A stretch of DNA of 64,000 nt, from the NCBI GenBank assembly GCA_000696115.1, contig JJOH01000004.1, positions 1-64,000 of the forward strand. Reading direction: 5' to 3'. Shown piece after piece: positions 34,163 to 42,498 of this stretch (positions are counted from its first letter, which is position 1; each line of letters begins with the position of its first letter). A program made the position numbers and the translations under genes. The notes below the pieces were generated by a model. That model ran no database searches, was not told the DNA's origin, and saw only the letters and a program-made list of their open reading frames with translations. The stretch comes from Streptomyces olindensis (lineage in GTDB: Bacteria; Actinomycetota; Actinomycetes; Streptomycetales; Streptomycetaceae).

Positions 34163-34648
34163 TCAGCCGCGCCCGAGCCGCCGCGCCGGCCCCGGGACCC
34201 AGAGCCACGTACGCGCCCGAGTCCGGCCCACGATGTCGGCGCTGTGCGCGGCCGCCACCACCGCCATCACCGGCCAGGCCAGAAAAGTCGTCCCGATCTG
34301 CGCGTAAGCCCCGTCCGTGGCCATACCGACGACCAGGACCTCGGCGGGGAAGACCAGCAGGCCCAGCACCCCTCCCACCAGGGCGAGACCCTCTGTGCGG
34401 GTGATGACACGGGAAGCGAGGGCCAGCCCTCCCGCGAGAAGCGTGCCCATCAGCACCCCGGCCAGCACACTCCCGCCCAGCAGCAGCCCGCCGTAGCGCA
34501 CGTCATGAGCGGCGAGCCGCGTGTCCCCGCCCCGGAGGAACTCCACCGCGGCGACCGCCAGGGCGAGAGCGGCCCAGGGCAGGCCCGGGACACAGGCCAT
34601 CAGCAGACCGACCCGCACACCGCGCCCCCACACGCCCTGCCCGTTCAT
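34163..34648 (-). CDS. Four-helix membrane protein, hypothetical
   Basis: 161-aa protein with four hydrophobic helices (about 10-32, 50-75, 85-105, 115-135) and a basic C-terminus. ATG at 34648 has GGAGGG three to four bases upstream; a longer frame to 34687 lacks one. No domain recognised. Confidence 0.75.
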   Translation of the reverse strand: MNGQGVWGRGVRVGLLMACVPGLPWAALALAVAAVEFLRGGDTRLAAHDVRYGGLLLGGSVLAGVLMGTLLAGGLALASRVITRTEGLALVGGVLGLLVFPAEVLVVGMATDGAYAQIGTTFLAWPVMAVVAAAHSADIVGRTRARTWLWVPGPARRLGRG

Positions 34649-34731
34649 ACGCCCTCCGCTCTCGCACGTGCCGCATGAGGAGACCACGTGAGCGGCTTGG
34701 CCGTCACCCCGGGGACGGGATGATCAGGGGC

Positions 34732-35901
34732 ATGACCTCCCAGAACCTCGGGCGCTTCGACGCGTCAGCGGCCCGGATCGGTGCACTCGTCCCGCTGACC
34801 CGGCCCGGCTGGGTCGAGGCGGGCCGGCACCTGCTCGCCGGACTCCAACTGGCCGTCGACGGCGTCAACGGCGCCGGCGGGATCGCCGGACGGCCCCTCG
34901 AGCTGGTGGTCCGGGACACCGCCGCCGACCCGCGGAAGGCCACCGCGGCCGTGGCGGAACTGGCCCACCTCGGTGTGGCCGCCCTGGCCGGGGAGTTCCA
35001 CAGCGTCGTCGCGCGCGCCGCCGCCACCGAGGCCCACGCGCTCGGCGTGCCGTTCCTCTGCTCGTCCGGGGTACTGGACGCGCTCACCGAGGAGCCGACG
35101 CAGTGGGTCGCGCGTCTCGCCCCGGCGCAGTCGCACGGCTGGCGCCTCTACGCGGACTTCCTCCTCGGCGCGGGCCACCGCCGTATCGCCGTGGCAACCG
35201 AACCCAGCGCGTACTGGGCGTCCGGGACCGGTATCCTCCGGGACCACCTCGCCCCACGCGGCGGCACCGTCACCGAACTCGACCTGCGCGCCCTCGGCCC
35301 CCGCCGGGACTGGCATCCCAGGGCGGCCAAGTTCCGCGAGGGCGAGATCCGGATCGCCGCGGCCCTGCGGGAGTTGGAGACCCACGGCTACCTGACGCGC
35401 GCCAAGGAGCGTCTTCAATCGGGCCGAGTCGTAACCCGCACGGTCTCGTACAACAAGCCCCACCGCCCGGTCGTCCCCGAGCGCCGCCCGGCCTCCCCGC
35501 CGCCCAGGCCGGAGCCCGCCGCCCCGAAGCCCGACGGCCCCGCCGCCGACCTCCTCACCGGGCTGCGCGCACTCGACTCCCGCCTGCTGCTCAGCGAGCG
35601 GGACGTGCACCGCCTGGCCCCGCAGGTGTCGGCCTGGCTGGAGCGGGGCGTACCCGCCACGGCGGTCCAGCGCACCCTGACGACCGGCCTCCCCCAGGAC
35701 CCGATCAAGCACCCGGCGGCCTTCCTCGCCCACCGCCTCACCACCCTCCTCCCACCGCCCCTCCCGACGGCACCACCCATCGCGGCCGCCGCCCCGCGCC
35801 CGCACCCACTCCAGACGTGCGACGGCTGCGACCGGGCCTTCCGGGCGGCGCGGCCGGGCCGGTGCCGCGACTGCCGGACCGGCGAGCGGAAGGCGGCGTA
35901 G
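34732..35901 (+). pseudogene. Chimeric ORF: truncated substrate-binding protein fused to HTH-protein C-terminus
   Basis: 389 codons. Residues 1 to about 188 match a branched-chain amino-acid-type substrate-binding protein (ARIGALVPLTRPGWVEAG, NGAGGIAGRPLELVVRDTAADP, VPFLCSSGVLDAL), but stop halfway through the usual length of about 360. From about 202 (EGEIRIAAALRELETHGYL) to the end the sequence is the C-terminal half of a different Streptomyces protein, a helix-turn-helix protein ending in CDGCDRAFRAARPGRCRDC. The N-terminal DNA-binding half of that protein is missing. The switch lies near 35293-35340. An internal deletion joining two neighbouring genes in frame would explain this. Start ATG at 34732, or ATG 34720. 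Confidence 0.7.
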
Positions 35902-35905
35902 CGCA

Positions 35906-36237
35906 GTGAGTGCTCAGAGCGACGGCCCGTACGGGCCGCTGATCCCCATGCCTCAGCTGACGCCGGACGCGCTGCGTGATGCCGTCGCACGGATCGCCCC
36001 CAGCCGGCTTCCCACGCTCACGCAGCACCTCTTCGAGGCCACGACCAATGCCCAGCAGACCCAGAGCCTGGCACCCCTGCGCGCCTTCGCCCACTCCTGG
36101 GGTGTGTTCGTCGCGCTCGGGCCGAGCGCCTGCGTGAGCTGGAGCGCATCGTGGACGCGGGCGAACAGGACTCGACCGAGGCCATCGCGGAGATCCACGC
36201 CATCCGGGAGACCGCGGAGGCAGAGGCCGGGCTGTGA
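35906..36237 (+). pseudogene. DUF6247-type gene, frameshifted
   Basis: The frame from GTG 35906 encodes GPLIPMPQLTPDALRDAVAR...APLRAFAHSWGVFVAL as in DUF6247 proteins, then runs into nonsense until 36328. From 36119 another frame (offset by one) gives the expected C-terminus RAERLRELERIVDAGEQD... ending in EAEAGL at a TGA (36235-36237). A small deletion near 36115-36120 would account for the shift and for a few missing residues. In related strains this gene follows the helix-turn-helix gene whose remnant is at 35340-35901, so both partners appear to be decaying together. Confidence 0.75.
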
Positions 36238-36397
36238 CGGACTGGTCCTGGGGCCGCCACCCGTGTGCCGGCTGACAGCAGCCCACTCAGAACCACTCAC
36301 CCCACACCCACACTGTTCCGCCCCCTGAAGCCCCCGTCCCCCTTCGAATACAGTGCAGAGCTGTCGGACGTATGGACGGTTCCCTGGGGAGGACTAG

Positions 36398-37516
36398 GTG
36401 GGTGCGACTGCCGGTGCCGTCTGGGGCCGTACGGAGCAGCAGGACTTTCGGAGCCGGGTGCGCGGGACGTTGCTCGGCGTGGCCGTCGGGGACGCGCTGG
36501 GGGCGCCCGTCGACGGGATGACCATCGCGGGGATCCGGGAGGCGCACGGGGCGGAGGGCCTCGTGGACCTGGCCCCCGCCTACGGCAGACGCGGTGCCGT
36601 CACCCACCTCACGCAGCTCACCCTGTTCTCCGTGGACGGGCTGATACGGGCCCAGGTGCGGCGGGACACCGGCGCCTGGCATCCGCCGACCGATCTGCAC
36701 CGCGCGTACCTGCGCTGGGCCGCCACCCAGCGGGACTGGGGGCCCGACGAGCGCCGCAAGGACGACGGGTGGCTCGCGCGGGAGGAGTGGCTGTACGCGC
36801 GACGGGATCCCAGTCGCGCGCTGCTGCTGGGACTCGGCGACGACACCATGGGGACCCCGGACGCGCCCAAGAACCCCGGCGAGGCCGGGCCCGAGGCGGC
36901 TGCCCGGTCCGCGCCGTTCGGGCTGCTCGTGGGGTGGGAGCCGCAGCTCGTCGTCCAGCTCGCGGTGGAGTGCGCGGCGCAGACCCACGGGCATCCCACG
37001 GCCTGCCTCGCGGCGGGCGCGTACGCCGTGATCGTGCACGCCCTGGCCCTCGGCGAGAGCCTCGACGGTGCCGTGCAGCGGGCCTTCGCCCTGCTCGCCG
37101 CCCGGCCCGGGCACCAGCCCGTGTCCGACGCGCTGCAGCACGCGCTGGGCGCCGTACGGCAGGGCATGCCCGGGCCCGAGCGCGTCGCCGAGCTGAGCGG
37201 GGCGGGGACGGCGGAGGGGCTCGTCGGCGCCGCCGTGTACTGCGCGCTGGTCGCCGCCGACGTCCGGCACGGGCTGTGCCTCGCCGTCAACCACGACGGG
37301 CCCTCCGCCGCGACCGGCGCGCTGACCGGCGGCCTGCTCGGCGCCCTGCACGGCGAGACGGCCCTGCCGCCGGCCTGGCTGGCCGAGCTGGAGGGCCGTC
37401 CCACGATCCTGGAACTGGCCGACGACTTCGCCATGGAGATGACCCAGGGCCCGGCCCTGCACGGCCCGGCGGGCTCCTCCCCGGGCTGGCTGGCACGGTA
37501 CCCGCGGGGCGCCTAG
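36398..37516 (+). CDS. ADP-ribosylglycohydrolase family protein
   Basis: 372-aa all-helical DraG-type hydrolase. Motifs: RGTLLGVAVGDALGAPVDGM near residues 22-41, the region GAVTHLTQLTLFSVDGL where the usual TDDT motif is changed to THLTQLT, and the C-terminal NHDGPSAATGALTGGLLGALHG, which carries metal-binding Asp and Thr. The family removes ADP-ribose from proteins or other acceptors. The altered first metal motif is unusual and activity may be modified. GTG 36398 has GGGGAGG upstream. Confidence 0.85.
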   Translation: MGATAGAVWGRTEQQDFRSRVRGTLLGVAVGDALGAPVDGMTIAGIREAHGAEGLVDLAPAYGRRGAVTHLTQLTLFSVDGLIRAQVRRDTGAWHPPTDLHRAYLRWAATQRDWGPDERRKDDGWLAREEWLYARRDPSRALLLGLGDDTMGTPDAPKNPGEAGPEAAARSAPFGLLVGWEPQLVVQLAVECAAQTHGHPTACLAAGAYAVIVHALALGESLDGAVQRAFALLAARPGHQPVSDALQHALGAVRQGMPGPERVAELSGAGTAEGLVGAAVYCALVAADVRHGLCLAVNHDGPSAATGALTGGLLGALHGETALPPAWLAELEGRPTILELADDFAMEMTQGPALHGPAGSSPGWLARYPRGA

Positions 37517-37694
37517 GCGACCTCTTCCTGCCCGGGCCGCTCCCAGTGCTCATCGGTCTGGCATGGTCGCGTCACCGTGCGGCGGTCGCCCCGTCACCTT
37601 CGGTCCTGAGGATCTGCACGGCCCGATCCCGGGATCACCCCCCGGCGCTGCCCCACCGGGTCTCGTCCGTTCATCCCCCCTTCGTGGAGGCACT

Positions 37695-39002
37695 GTGCGC
37701 AACCTGCGCGGGACACAGACGGCCGCGATCCTCGCGGCCCTGACGGCCGTGGCGGTCCTGCCCACCTCGGCCCAGGCGTACGACCCCGGGCTCCCGGGAC
37801 TGACCGCCACCGCCGAGACCCCGGCCCTGTACGGCGACGACGCGGGCGGCAACGCCGACGCCGACGACCCGGCGATCTGGCGCAACGCCGCCGACCCCGA
37901 CGCCAGCCTGGTGATCGCCACCGCCAAGGAGGGCGGCCTGCGCGTGTACGACCTGGCGGGCAGGGAGGTGCAGTCGATCCCGGCGCCGCCCGCGCCCACT
38001 CCCGACGACAAGCCGGGCCGCTTCAACAACGTGGACCTGATCTCCGGGTTCCCGCTGCCGACCGGCCGCGCCGATGTCGCCGTCGTCACCGACCGGGGCC
38101 GCGACCACCTGCGCATCTACCGCATCACCCCGGGCGCCGCGCAGCCGCTGACGGACATCACCGACCCGAACGCCCCGCTGGTCTTCTCCAGGACCCCGGA
38201 CGAGGTCAACGACCAGGCCACGCCCTACGGCCTGGCCACCTGGACGGACAAGGCGACGGGCCGCTCCTACGCGGTGGTCAGTCAGCGCAGCCGCACCCGC
38301 CTCGCCCTGCTGGAGCTGAGGACGACCGCCACCGGAGCCGTCACCTACCGGCAGGTGCGCACCTACGACCTGCCCGCCTCCTTCACCCTCCCGAACGGCA
38401 CCTCCTGGACCCCGTGCGCCGACCCCGGCGACCTCCCGCAGGTCGAGGGCATGGTCGTGGACCCGGTGAACAAGGTGCTCTACGCCGGTCAGGAGGACGT
38501 CGGCATCTGGCGGCTGCCCGCCGACCTCGGGGGCAGGCCGAAGCTGATCGACAAGGTGCGGGAGTACGGCGTCCCGGCGACGTACGACGAGGCGACCGAG
38601 GAGTGCGTCGCGGGCGCCGACCCGGGCTACGGCGGTACGCACCTGTCGGCCGACGTCGAGGGCCTCACCCTCCTCGACGAGGGCTCCGGCGACGGCTACC
38701 TGCTCGCCTCCAGCCAGGGCGACGACACCTTCGCCGCGTACGACCGCGAGGTGTCCGACGACAACGAGTACGAGAGCGGCTTCCGGGTCGCCGCCGGCAC
38801 CGTCGACGGCTCCGAGGAGTGCGACGGCGCCGCCGTGCTGAACGCCCCGCTCGGCTCCCGGTACCCGAACGGCCTGCTCGTCGTCCAGGACGGCCACAAC
38901 ACCCCGGACGAGACGGACGCGGACGGGGAGGTCCGCGACAACACGAACTTCAAGTTCGTCGACCTGGGCAAGGTCACCGGGGCCCTGGAGGAGGAGGACT
39001 GA
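37695..39002 (+). CDS. Secreted beta-propeller phytase
   Basis: 435-aa protein. The signal peptide runs to about residue 29 (NLRGTQTAAILAALTAVAV ending in AQA). The mature part is a six-bladed propeller of the 3-phytase family: DDAGGNADADDPAIWRNAADP, GLRVYDLAGREVQSI, GRFNNVDLISGF, VVTDRGRDHLRIYRI, ADVEGLTLLDEGSGDGYLLASSQGDDTFA (in pieces) and LLVVQDGHNTPDE. The many Asp/Glu side chains bind Ca and phytate. It releases phosphate from inositol phosphates outside the cell. GTG 37695 has GGAGG four bases upstream. A terminator follows at 39009-39042. Confidence 0.92.
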   Translation: MRNLRGTQTAAILAALTAVAVLPTSAQAYDPGLPGLTATAETPALYGDDAGGNADADDPAIWRNAADPDASLVIATAKEGGLRVYDLAGREVQSIPAPPAPTPDDKPGRFNNVDLISGFPLPTGRADVAVVTDRGRDHLRIYRITPGAAQPLTDITDPNAPLVFSRTPDEVNDQATPYGLATWTDKATGRSYAVVSQRSRTRLALLELRTTATGAVTYRQVRTYDLPASFTLPNGTSWTPCADPGDLPQVEGMVVDPVNKVLYAGQEDVGIWRLPADLGGRPKLIDKVREYGVPATYDEATEECVAGADPGYGGTHLSADVEGLTLLDEGSGDGYLLASSQGDDTFAAYDREVSDDNEYESGFRVAAGTVDGSEECDGAAVLNAPLGSRYPNGLLVVQDGHNTPDETDADGEVRDNTNFKFVDLGKVTGALEEED

Positions 39003-39008
39003 GCCGTG

Positions 39009-39042
39009 CGTACGCCTCCGCCCCGAGTGGCGGAGGCGTACG
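39009..39042. terminator. Phytase/symporter convergent terminator
   Basis: A perfect 14-bp stem (39009-39022 and 39029-39042) with a six-base loop lies just after the phytase stop and 32 bases from the 3' end of the convergent symporter gene. It can serve both. Confidence 0.85.
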
Positions 39043-39073
39043 TCCCTCTCTACCGGCGCACAGGGAGAGGCGG

Positions 39074-40645
39074 TCAGTCCTTCACCGGTGTGCGGACCGC
39101 GTCCTCGACGCCGCCCGCCGGTGTCGGGATCGCGGCCGCCGCGGCCCCGTCCCCGTCCGTGTTGATCTTCTCGATGATGGCGAGCCGCTCCGGGGTGTCC
39201 TCAGGCTTCATGAAGCCGACCAGGATGTAGAGGACCAGCGATACCGCCAGCGGGATCGACACCTGGTACTGGAGCGGGACGCCGCCCTCGACGTTCCAGT
39301 TGATCGGGTAGTTCACCAGCCAGAAGGCGAGCAGGCCCATCGACCAGCTGACGAGGGCCGCCGTGGGGCCGGAGCGGCGGAAGGGCCGCAGCAGGCCGAG
39401 CATCATCGGGATGGCCATCGGGCCCATCAGGCCGGCCACCCACTTGATGACGACCGTGATGATGTCCTTGAAGGTGGGGGAGTTGACCTGTGTCGCCGCC
39501 GCCATGGACAGGCCGAGGAAGACGACCGTCGCGATGCGGGCGACCCGAAGTCCCTGCCCCTCGCTCCAGGCCCGCGCCCGGCGCCACACCACGGGCGCGC
39601 AGTCCCGGGTGAACACCGCCGCGATGGCGTTGGCGTCGGAGGAGCACATGGCCATGGTGTGCGAGAAGAAGCCGACGATGACCAGGCCCAACAGACCGTG
39701 GGGAAGGAGCTGTTCGGTCATCAGGGCGTAGGAGTCGGAGCCGTCCGGCTTCTGCGACTCGACCAGCAGCGGCGACATCCACATGGGGAAGAACAGCACC
39801 AGCGGCCAGACCAGCCAGAGGATCGCCGACAGCCGGGCCGACCGCTCGGCCTCCTTGGCGTTGGGCGTGGCCATGTAGCGCTGGGCCTGGTTGAGCATGC
39901 CGCCGTTGTACTCGAAGAGCTTGATGAAGAGGAAGGCGAGCAGGAAGACCGTGCCGTACGGGCCGACCAGCGGTTTCTCATGGCCCTGGAGTTCGGGCGA
40001 GTCCCAGACGCCGAAGAAGCCGCCGTGGTCGTCGAGCCGGACGAAGACCGCGACGAACATGGCGATGCCGGCCAGCAACTGGATGACGAACTGGCCGAGT
40101 TCGGTCAGCGCGTCCGCCCAGAGGCCGCCGATCGTGCAGTAGATCGCCGTGATGCCGCCGGTGATGAGGATGCCCTGGTTCAGGGAGATGCCCGTGAAGA
40201 CGGACAGCAGCGTGGCGATCGCCGCCCACTTCGCGCCCACGTCCACGATCTTCAGCAGCATGCCCGACCAGGCCAGCGCCTGCTGCGTCTTGAGGTCGTA
40301 ACGGTTCTTCAGGTACTCCAGCGGGGAGGCCACATGGAGCCGTGAACGCAGCCGGTTGATGCGCGGGGCGAACAGCTTCGAGCCGATGGCGATGCCGAGG
40401 GCGATGGGGAAGGACCAGGTGACGAAGGACGTGACGCCATAGGTGTAGGCGATGCCCGCGTACCCGGTGAACATCACCGCGCTGTAGCCCGACATGTGGT
40501 GCGAGATGCCGGAGAGCCACCACGGCATCTTGCCGCCGGCGGTGAAGAAGTCGCTGACGTTGTCCACGCGTTTGTGCGACCAGACGCCGATCGCGACCAT
40601 CACGGCGAAATAGCCGATGAGCACGGCCCAGTCGAGACCGTTCAT
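39074..40645 (-). CDS. Sodium:solute symporter family protein
   Basis: 523-aa polytopic protein with about 13 helices of the SSS family: LDWAVLIGYFAVMVAIGVWSH, GKMPWWLSGISHHMSGYSAVMFTGYAGIAY (in pieces), RINRLRSRLHVASPLEYLKNRY, and WAGLMGPMAIPMML late. SSS proteins import sugars, amino acids or carboxylates with Na+. ATG 40645 follows GGGAGG. Its upstream region carries the palindrome TGACC-N4-GGTCA at 40708-40721, a probable operator. It lies downstream of the SDR on the same strand, but 126 bases separate them. Confidence 0.9.
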   Translation of the reverse strand: MNGLDWAVLIGYFAVMVAIGVWSHKRVDNVSDFFTAGGKMPWWLSGISHHMSGYSAVMFTGYAGIAYTYGVTSFVTWSFPIALGIAIGSKLFAPRINRLRSRLHVASPLEYLKNRYDLKTQQALAWSGMLLKIVDVGAKWAAIATLLSVFTGISLNQGILITGGITAIYCTIGGLWADALTELGQFVIQLLAGIAMFVAVFVRLDDHGGFFGVWDSPELQGHEKPLVGPYGTVFLLAFLFIKLFEYNGGMLNQAQRYMATPNAKEAERSARLSAILWLVWPLVLFFPMWMSPLLVESQKPDGSDSYALMTEQLLPHGLLGLVIVGFFSHTMAMCSSDANAIAAVFTRDCAPVVWRRARAWSEGQGLRVARIATVVFLGLSMAAATQVNSPTFKDIITVVIKWVAGLMGPMAIPMMLGLLRPFRRSGPTAALVSWSMGLLAFWLVNYPINWNVEGGVPLQYQVSIPLAVSLVLYILVGFMKPEDTPERLAIIEKINTDGDGAAAAAIPTPAGGVEDAVRTPVKD

Positions 40646-40707
40646 GTGCGCCCTCCCAGGGATCAGCCCGGCGCTCATCGTGGGCGCTACCGCGTGAACA
40701 CGACAAG

Positions 40708-40721
40708 TGACCGTATGGTCA
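40708..40721. promoter_or_regulatory. Palindrome TGACC-N4-GGTCA upstream of symporter
   Basis: TGACCGTATGGTCA, a 5-4-5 inverted repeat 62 bases upstream of the symporter ATG. Different from the CTGACG operator. Plausible operator; regulator unknown. Confidence 0.5.
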
Positions 40722-40771
40722 AAGGGAGGTAAAAATGTTCGGTGCGCTGGCCTTGGTTCATCCATATGAAC

Positions 40772-41557
40772 TCAGCGCATCAGCTCCCCGGCGTTGACCA
40801 GCAACGACTGCCCGGTGATCGCCCGAGCCCGGTCCGACGCCAGGAACACCGCAGCGTCGGCCACGTCCGAGTCCGCGGCCAGTTCGGGTAGGGCCACCCG
40901 CTCGGTCAGCCGCTCCAGCACGGCCGCCTCGGGCACGCCCTCCGCCTGCGCGGTGAGCCGGACGAACGCCTTCACCGGCGGCCCCCACATCCAGCCGGGC
41001 AGTACGGTGTTGACCCGGATCCGGTGCGGCCCGAGCTCCCGGGCCAGCGAGTACATCGCACTCGTCAGCGCCCCCTTCGACGCCGCGTACGCCGCCTGCC
41101 GCACCTGCGACGGGGCCGCCACCGCCGACTGCGTCCCGATGAACACGACCGATCCGCCGCCCTGTTTCAGCGACGGCAGACAGGCCCGGGTCATCCGCAG
41201 GGTGCCCAGCAGGTTCACGTCCAGGACGGCGCGCCAGGACTCGAAGTCCGCGTCCTCCAGCCCACCGAAGTGGCCGTCGAGCGCGGCCACGTGCACGACG
41301 GCGTCGATCCGCCCGAACCGCTCCACCGCCAGCCCGGCCAGCGCCTCGCACTGCGCCTCGTCGGAGATGTCGGTGGCCCGGTGCGCCGTGCGCGCCCCGT
41401 CGGGGTCCAGCTCCTCGGCGGTCTTCGCCAGGTTCGCCGCCGTGCGGGCGCCGAGCACCACGCGCCCGCCGTCCCGCACCACGGCCGCCGCGACCTGCCG
41501 TCCGAGCCCGGCCCCGACCCCCGACACCACGACGGTCTTCCCCGCGAGCAGCGACAT
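40772..41557 (-). CDS. SDR-family oxidoreductase
   Basis: 261-aa short-chain dehydrogenase: cofactor motif VSGVGAGLGRQVA (TGxxxGxG variant with S for T), central HVAALDGHFGG in place of the usual NNAG, Ser in VFIGTQSAVA, and the YAASKGAL catalytic Tyr/Lys. Such SDRs occur in steroid-like and cyclic acid degradation. It is divergent from the EthD-like gene, and a perfect CTGACG operator sits 31 bases upstream of this start, which ties it to the catabolic regulon at 3-19 kb. Confidence 0.9.
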   Translation of the reverse strand: MSLLAGKTVVVSGVGAGLGRQVAAAVVRDGGRVVLGARTAANLAKTAEELDPDGARTAHRATDISDEAQCEALAGLAVERFGRIDAVVHVAALDGHFGGLEDADFESWRAVLDVNLLGTLRMTRACLPSLKQGGGSVVFIGTQSAVAAPSQVRQAAYAASKGALTSAMYSLARELGPHRIRVNTVLPGWMWGPPVKAFVRLTAQAEGVPEAAVLERLTERVALPELAADSDVADAAVFLASDRARAITGQSLLVNAGELMR

Positions 41558-41588
41558 GGCAGGACCTCCCGGACCTCTGGCGCATTTT

Positions 41589-41603
41589 CTGACGGAGCGT
41601 CAG
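41589..41603. promoter_or_regulatory. Perfect palindromic operator CTGACG-N3-CGTCAG (distant member)
   Basis: CTGACGGAGCGTCAG lies between the divergent SDR (31 bases) and EthD-like gene (33 bases). It is the only copy seen outside 4.9-15.1 kb. Confidence 0.8.
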
Positions 41604-41636
41604 AGTATGGGCCAGCCGCCAACGAAGGGGAAGGGA

Positions 41637-42476
41637 ATGAGCGACGACACCCGCAGCGAGCTGTACGCCGAACTGGCCGCCGTCGGCCCCTACGGCACCC
41701 GCCCCGGCCACGCCCTGATCACCATGGTCGAGCCGCGTCCGGGCCACGAGTACGCCTACAACCGCTGGTACGAGGACGACCACTACTACGCCGGCGCGAT
41801 GGCCATGCCCTGGATGTGCGCCGGCCGCCGCTGGGTCGCGACCCGCGACCTCCAACTCCTGCGCTACCCGGAGAAGTCGGCGATCGCCCAGCCGGTGACC
41901 GCCGGCTGCTACCTCTCCACGTACTGGATCACCGCCGGCCGCTACGACGACCACATGCGCTGGACGGTCGCCATCAACAGGCGCCTCAACCGCGACGGCC
42001 GCGTCTACCACGACCGCACCCACGTCCTCACGGCGTTCCAGGACCACGAGGCGACGGTGTACCGCGACGGCGCGGCCGGACCCCGGGACGTCCACGCCCT
42101 CGACCACCCCTACCCGGGCCTGGTCCTCCAGGTCGTCGAGTCCGACACCCCCGAGCAGCGCGCCGCACTGCTGGAGTGGCTGCGCACCCGCCACCTCCCG
42201 AAACGCCTCGCGGGCTCCCCGGCCGCACTGGTGACCGTCTTCCGCCCCACTCCCCTCCCCGGCGACCGCATGACCTACGTCAAGCAGGTCGAGGGCGTCG
42301 ACACCCGACTGACCCTGCTGTGGTTCCTCCAGACGGACCCGAGGGAGTGCTGGGAACACTGCTTCACGGACCTGGACACGGCCGTGGCGGAGTCCGGGCT
42401 GGGCAGGGTGGAACTGGTGGCACCGTTCGTCCCCACGGTGCCGGGTACCGACACGTATGTGGACCGGCTGCGCTGA
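41637..42476 (+). CDS. EthD-like / dimeric alpha-beta barrel domain protein, hypothetical
   Basis: 279-aa protein. PGHALITMVEPRPGHEYAYNRWYEDDHYYAGAMAMPWMCAGRRW (in pieces) resembles the first ferredoxin-like half of EthD/dimeric barrel proteins, and LVLQVVESDTPEQRAALLEWLRTRHLPKRL a second half, so it could be an internally doubled barrel. No metal site is obvious. The shared operator at 41589 with the divergent SDR places it in the catabolic regulon; a lyase/isomerase or accessory role is possible. ATG 41637 follows AAGGGGAAGGGA; a longer frame lacks a ribosome site. Confidence 0.7.
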   Translation: MSDDTRSELYAELAAVGPYGTRPGHALITMVEPRPGHEYAYNRWYEDDHYYAGAMAMPWMCAGRRWVATRDLQLLRYPEKSAIAQPVTAGCYLSTYWITAGRYDDHMRWTVAINRRLNRDGRVYHDRTHVLTAFQDHEATVYRDGAAGPRDVHALDHPYPGLVLQVVESDTPEQRAALLEWLRTRHLPKRLAGSPAALVTVFRPTPLPGDRMTYVKQVEGVDTRLTLLWFLQTDPRECWEHCFTDLDTAVAESGLGRVELVAPFVPTVPGTDTYVDRLR

Positions 42477-42498
42477 GGGCCCGGCGGAACACCGCCCC

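Noticed and set aside
40735..40797. A 20-codon plus-strand ORF with a perfect-looking AAGGGAGG site
   Set aside because: It is very short, antisense to the SDR 3' end, and has no sign of conservation that I can see; the purine run may be chance near the palindrome.
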